64,000 bases of DNA from Cryphonectria parasitica EP155 (lineage: Eukaryota > Ascomycota > Sordariomycetes > Diaporthales > Cryphonectriaceae): contig NW_024468909.1 in assembly GCF_011745365.1 (NCBI RefSeq), forward strand, positions 4,340,001-4,404,000, in the 5' to 3' direction. The notes below the pieces were generated by a model. That model worked only from the letters and a program-made list of their open reading frames with translations, made no database searches and was not told where the DNA came from. Below, in pieces: positions 58,861 to 64,000 of this stretch (within the stretch, counting starts at the first letter, position 1; every line of letters starts with the position of its first letter). The translations under genes and the position numbers were made by a program.

Positions 58861-60093
58861 GATCCAACATCCAACGGTCAATGTCGTTTTCCCGGAGCCT
58901 GGGGCGGGGCTCAGTGCGGCCGTTTGCTCGGCGCATAGGCAACTTCAGTAGTCTCGACATCAACCTCAATCTCGCGTCAAGACGAGGGGTCGTCACAGAG
59001 GCAGATGTTGAGAGTGCTCGGAAATATTGTGTCGGCCAGCTGAGGTCTGTTGTACCCTCCAAGCTACCTTAAACTCTTGTTCCCATCCAAGGCCAGTTTC
59101 TGACTTCTCCATAGACACGGCGACTACGACGCATATCTCATCCGCCAATTTGTGCCTCGTTCTGCTCAGCATGCCTACGATGCTCTGCGCACGCTCAACC
59201 TTGAGCTCGCCAGGCTCCCAGAGACTGTGTCAAATCCCACAATACGCCAGCTGAGGCTGCAATTCTGGAAGGACACCGTCAACAAGACTTTTGCTGGCAA
59301 CCCTCCACGGGAACCCATCTCCATCCTCCTTCACAAGAACATTACAGATCTCGCCGAGAGGACCGGCTCAAGCACCGCCGCTAATTCCATCAAGTTCTGG
59401 CTGCTGCGCTTCATCAACACCCGGGAGGCGTTCATGGACAACAGACCCTTCACCAACCTGGCTGCTCTCGAGGACTACGCCGAGAACACATACTCGACTC
59501 TGATGTACATTACACTGGCTGCCATGGGCATGCGTTCTGTCCATATGGATCACCTCGCCAGCCACATTGGCAAGGCCTGTGGTATAGTGGCTGTTCTCCG
59601 AGGTGTTCCCATTCTAGCTGCGCCACCGAGGCCTGTCCAAACTCCCGCCGGCGGCGTCGAAGCTGGAAACAACAGGAGCCAGGCGCTTCTCTTACCGCTC
59701 GATGTCATGGCTGAAGTGGGTTTGCGGGAGGAGGATGTCTTCCGTCATGGACCCAATGCGCCAGGCCTCCAAGACGCTATCTTCAAGGTGGCGACACGAG
59801 CCAATGACCATCTCATCACAGCTCGGGACATGTTGAACAACATCCACCAGAATATGGACCCTGGCCACGAGTATGAGCACCAAGGGGAGTCTGGTCATCT
59901 GTATGAGGGCGCCTACGAGGAGGGCGCTACCAAGGCTGAAGTCAAACGAGGCTTTGGCGTGCTTCTCGAAGCTGTGCCTTCGAGCGACTATCTGGAACGC
60001 ATCGAGAAGGCCAACTTCGATCCATTCCAGATCCGCAACAGCTGGAAGCTGCCGTGGCGCATCTGGCGAGCACTTAGACAACATCATGTGTAG
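58857..60093 (+). CDS. NDUFAF6-like mitochondrial complex I assembly factor
   Basis: Two exons: 58857-59044 and 59115-60093, giving 388 residues. The intron is GTCTGT...ATAG. The N-terminal about 45 residues are Arg/Ser-rich without acidic residues (MRSNIQRSMSFSRSLGRGSV), a mitochondrial presequence. The body has the squalene/phytoene synthase-like fold of NDUFAF6: QLRHGDYDAYLIRQFVP, LRLQFWKDTVN, AANSIKFWLLRFINTREAF, LEDYAENTYSTLMYITLAAM, HLASHIGKACGIVAVLRGVP and LLLPLDVMAEVGLREEDVF. The DxxxD aspartate motifs of real prenyl synthases are not evident, as expected of the assembly factor. It should help build the Q-module membrane arm of respiratory complex I in the mitochondrion. Confidence 0.9.
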
Positions 60094-60837
60094 CAACATG
60101 AGTGGAATATGCACCAGCTAAGGCTTTGACGGAATTTTTCGTCATTGGCGAGCCCTTGCACCAATCATTGCTGTGATTCCTAACTAGCATATTATCCCGC
60201 ATGAGTTGCAATGTGGTGGTGATGGCTCGAAATCTTGGTCACTTTCGCCTGTCAACGGAATGAACACGTCAGGTTGACAATGAACGACGGTATAGCTGTA
60301 TCTGGTCACATTGATAGTTTACATACGTGTTATGTGAGTAAGGTACTGTTTCACATACTGTATACTTCTTCTCCGTCGCGTTATCGAATCTTTCTTGAGC
60401 TAAGACTTCGGGCATATGAACAGCTTCTTGAGAACTATCTCCACGCTGCCATCTGCTTGCTGTCCGTAGCCTCAGCACCAGTCTCAGACGAAGAGATTTA
60501 TCGTCATCATCAGCTCTAACGACGAATACGAGGTAGCCTCAGCGAGGCTCAGGAGCCTGGGTTTTTTTGGGGGGAGGGGGTTTTTTTGGCCCTGAGACCT
60601 GCTCGATCTCAAATCGGATGCCGACACTTTTGCCACAGCCAGCCGTAAGCCCTTTGCGGGCTCTCAACTCATAATTGGAAGCTTCACATAAGATCAGAGG
60701 TGAAACAATAGTTCCACAGAGGCACGGTCCGGAATGACTTTTGAAATTCTGAGAAGTACGCCTATATCCTAAGTTCTACGTCCGAGTGATGGGGTTCTAG
60801 GCGTCAGTCGTCAAGCAGGCGAGGTCCTGCACATTAC
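60094..60837. other. Intergenic between convergent genes
   Basis: No gene. A T/G homopolymer cluster lies near 60560-60590. Confidence 0.5.
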
Positions 60838-62785
60838 TCATGTCGGCGGCCCGGCATAGTTCCGATGTCCCCATGCTACATACCATGCAATGGACATCAT
60901 TGTGAACGCCACAAAGACCACAGATGCATCTGAGGTGCGACTGTCAGCTTCCATTCTTTCAAATTGCGGGGATGTACATGGTCTCAACGTACAATTCATA
61001 GTTGCTCCCGTGATGGGGATAACAGTCGGCATGCAAAAGAGCGGGACGGCCAGCAGAGACCATGCTGTTCGAAACGACATTGTTGTCAGCAAGAGAACAA
61101 CGACATGAAACCAGCACTACACGATGAGACAAGGAGCTCACATACCAATGGAGATGTAGTTGCACACGACGCCCAAGGCACCAAGATTGAAGCTCGCGTG
61201 CTTGATCGACTCTCTTCGGTCCAACAAACTGACGGCAATTGGCATCGCGTACGAGGTTGTCAAGCAGATGACGCCAACACCAGAGAAGGCGTTGAAAGCC
61301 GCACTGGAACCAAAATAGATCAGACCGAGGGCGATCTGGACAACCATAGACAGCATCATGGCGTTGAATGGCACGCCCAGCCGCCCGTCAATCTTCTTCC
61401 ACAGGTGGCTTGCAGGGATGGCGCCATCGCGCGCGAAGGCCCAGACGCATCGGGACGAGGCAGTCGTGCACCCGATCCCGCAGATAATGGCCAAGACCAG
61501 GAGGGGTACGAGGAGGGCGAAGGTACCACCCGCGGAACCGACGGCGGACTTGATGATGGAGGGCACGGGCTGGCCCGAGGCGAGGGCGAGGAGGCCATCG
61601 ATGTCAGGCATCACGAAGACCAAGGGAATGAGGATCAGCAGTCCGGCGCAGGTGTTGAGGACGATCGTGCCGACCATGGCCTTGGGGACTTGGGTAGCAG
61701 GCTCGCGCACCTCTTCGCACATGCTACAAGTACAGATAAGTTAGTCAGCCATGTCAAAGAGCTTTCATCCGGGAAGGTCTGGATATTGTTGTTTTTAACA
61801 CAACGGAAGGTTAGCCCTACGAAATAACCATGCCTGTCGAGGATGTGGCATACGCGGCCTGCAGGAGGCCAACGCAAAAGGACCAGCCGGGTGTCCATCC
61901 GGAACGGGGTTCGAATGCAGTGAAAACGTATTCGGCGCTGTGGCGGCCCTCCTTGGCCAGAACGAGCACACATATCACGATCGCTATCACGCCAGCGAAA
62001 GTCCAGAAGATTGCTGCAGTCTACAACACATATGGGTTCATATCAGCAAAAGTGAAATACTCCAGCAGGATGTCCCTCGGGTTTGGAAGATGATAGTCAC
62101 GATGTGAAAGCGCCACAGATGGAAGGACCGGCAAACTTCGTCTTACATCCAAGATAGGCAACCAGCGGTCACCAAAGGCCGACACAGCATTGCACAGCAG
62201 CGTCAATCCCAGGAAGACCAGAAAGATCTGCCAGGGCTCACCAGGGAATATGCCGACGCCAGCCTCGTCTTCGAACACGTTGATGCAGGCAACCAGGAAG
62301 AGTGCAGTGCCGAAATTTACAGCAAGAGTGATGGTCACATTGCCAATCATGTAGAGCCAACCGCAAGTCCAGCTGGCGATCTTTCGCCATCTCGGCGGCG
62401 AGAGCTGGAATGTCTGGTAGTACACTCCTCCGGCTGTAGGATAGAGGCTCGTGATCTCTCCGAGAGATATTGCCACGCACATGATGATGCAAGACACACC
62501 AATCCAGCCCCAAATGATGTTCGCCGGTCCACCTCCGGCCAGCGGATAGTACATTGTCGTCGAGAGGCCGTAAGGTATTGCAGCCAAGACAAAGGACATG
62601 AAGGCTACCTGTAGGGTCGAGCGGTTGCGGGATAGCTCCTGGACATAGCCAAGAGACTCGAGAAGCTGGTTTGCGGATTCTTCCCCGCCGCTGGGTGAAT
62701 CGATGCTGCCCTTGCGGGTGCCTCCTATCTCGGCATCGTTTTCTGAAGTCGCAGCATGATCGTGATGTGTGAAAAGAGTCGCCAT
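60838..62785 (-). CDS. APC-family GABA/amino acid permease
   Basis: Five exons on the minus strand: 62785-62147, 62020-61821, 61723-61146, 61064-60993 and 60929-60838, giving 526 residues. All introns are GT-AG (GTAAGA, GTAGGG, GTATGT, GTACGT). The family is shown by LESLGYVQELSRNRSTLQVA, GGGPANIIWGWI, SLGEITSLYPTAGGVYYQTF, SWTCGWLYMIGNVT, SSTGMVISMCEEVREPATQV, CTTASSRCVWAFARDGAIPA and the terminal YASVVFVAFTMMSIAWYVAW. These fit the GABA/amino acid permease (Uga4-like) branch of fungi with about 12 helices. A His/Asp-rich hydrophilic N terminus precedes helix 1. The exact substrate is not readable. It differs clearly from the permease at 41.8-44.0 kb, so this is not a recent tandem copy. Confidence 0.92.
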
Positions 62786-64000
62786 GTTGCAAAAGGCGTC
62801 ACTGAGACGCGATTTGAAGTGGGGGGGGGGGGGGCAGGTTGTGTTACTGGAGGGGAATGTTATCGGACTCGGGCAAAGTCACAAGAATCGTGAAGTTTGT
62901 CTGTCCTGCGGCATGTTTTCCGGAAAACTCAGAATTTAAAGGAATCGAGAGAACAAAAGAAAAAAACCTTCAAACGAAGCGTCATTTTCTCTGTCTTTTT
63001 TTTATTTTTTTTCTGGGTTCCCCCGTCTCAAGGGACTTCCCCAGTACAGTTGTACGTAAATGAAAGACCCAAGAAATTGGTCATCTGGATACAAATTCTG
63101 CATCTAGGGAGCCCGCAATTGGCAACGAGTCAGATTCGGCAGAGACGAGCGTTGGTCTCAAACCTTCAAAAGACCGCTCCGCCCCATTAAAAGTGACATC
63201 ACAGGTAGAGTGGCTATAGGGATAGATCCACACGCCGTTCTGCTTGGCCCCAGGGATTCGTGATCTTGGCCTCCAGCATTTGACTCTGGTCTGAAAGTTA
63301 GAATTCTCCTGTATGCCGTTCATCTACATGGTAGGTAGTTGTCCGGCGACTTGACATTGTTATCTAGCGGCGCGGCGACGGGCAAGATGTGCGTGTTCCA
63401 AGACGGCGAGCAGAGAGTGGGTTCCAGACAGTTGAGATTGAATTGTCAGCGCAAGGGCGGCGAGGCATTTGGTAATGAAAACCCCAGACATTGTCTCATA
63501 CTCCACACCAACGGAGTTCTGATTTGCTCTCGGATCGTGGATATGGGATCCAAGGATGGACCTCAACATTAACCGGTCTCAAAGATGGGGTGCCCACCAA
63601 TCCCACCTTGAATGTTCTGAATGCCACTGGGGCAGGGCGAGGCAAGAGCTGCTCTGGTTACACATTCATGACAACATTGCAGTGGTAGAGGGATCCACTG
63701 AGAAGTAGATCAACTAATGGAGAGGTGCCACTGCGTATGGGGTTGGGAATAGTTGACCAAGAGAATCATCTGTTGGGCATAATGTGTTAATGCTCTTTGT
63801 CCGGAACGACATGGTCTTCAAGGAAGCATGGTACAGTAGTTGATGACTATGTTATTCTCTCAATTCTCTTAAACACCAAACTGATCATTCCTTAAGGGCA
63901 ATTAACATGGCTCGTACTCGTTAGTTACAATCAGTTGCATACTATTGCAAAGCCATAATGAATTAAGACAGAACAGTCATTTGATCCAACGAGTCTTGCT
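62786..64000. other. Right-edge intergenic region
   Basis: No gene is supported. G-run at 62821-62834 directly upstream of the permease start, in its leader or promoter. A few short frames (for example 63339-63572) look like chance. Confidence 0.5.

Noticed and set aside
60964..61827. 287-codon plus-strand frame over the right-hand permease
   Set aside because: Hydrophilic low-complexity shadow of permease exon 3; crosses two permease introns.
41764..62785. Permeases at 41.8-44.0 and 60.8-62.8 kb as a duplicated pair
   Set aside because: Exon structures (eight versus five) and sequences differ widely; they belong to different APC branches.
1..64000. tRNA, 5S rRNA and CRISPR arrays
   Set aside because: Scanning by eye for B-box-like GGTTCGAAT sequences, 5S gene starts and spaced direct repeats gave nothing convincing. 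A tRNAscan-SE run would settle the tRNA question.

Overview
The window is nuclear DNA of a filamentous ascomycete (Pezizomycotina). A Sordariomycete is the best guess: most genes carry short GT-AG introns of about 50-160 nt with CTAAC/CTGAC-like branch points, and one gene encodes scytalone dehydratase of the DHN-melanin pathway. Other genes belong to families typical of these fungi: DUF3140, DUF2293, an ADR1-type C2H2 plus fungal_trans regulator, a BIM1-like copper-site protein, a Pmc1 Ca2+-ATPase and a Rad5 helicase/E3. I found no rRNA, tRNA, CRISPR or bacterial-style operon. Twenty-one protein genes are annotated. For each multi-exon gene the proposed splice sites give one open frame whose exon lengths sum to a multiple of three.

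Left part (0-14 kb), housekeeping and regulatory: an O-fucosyltransferase-like type II membrane protein, a DUF3140 nuclear-type protein, a polyglutamine protein with a lone FAR1/MULE-type DNA-binding domain, an unrecognised basic protein, and a large C2H2/fungal_trans regulator on the minus strand.

Middle (14-27 kb), gene-poor: about 12.9 kb with a single two-exon small gene (17.9-18.3 kb), many microsatellites and G/C homopolymers, and a recurring 10-mer TACTATGGTA. The last 1.5 kb is AT-rich.

Surface block (27-41 kb): five secreted or surface-anchored proteins (two small cysteine-containing secreted proteins, a GPI-anchored Cys-rich protein, a BIM1-like protein with a C-terminal membrane anchor, and a processed secreted protein) surround a vacuolar-type Ca2+-ATPase. 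Three of the five have a dibasic KR site before their cysteine region, suggesting Kex2 maturation. Two identical CACAGCCTCGC sites, resembling calcineurin/Crz1 response elements, lie upstream of the Ca2+-ATPase.

Right part (41-64 kb): an APC permease, an MFS transporter, a kelch protein, a DUF2293 protein with a SUMO-interaction-like motif, scytalone dehydratase converging on a DHA1-type MFS transporter, RAD5 divergent from an NDUFAF6-like complex I assembly factor, and a second APC permease. Functions are family assignments made by reading the sequence. No database search was run.
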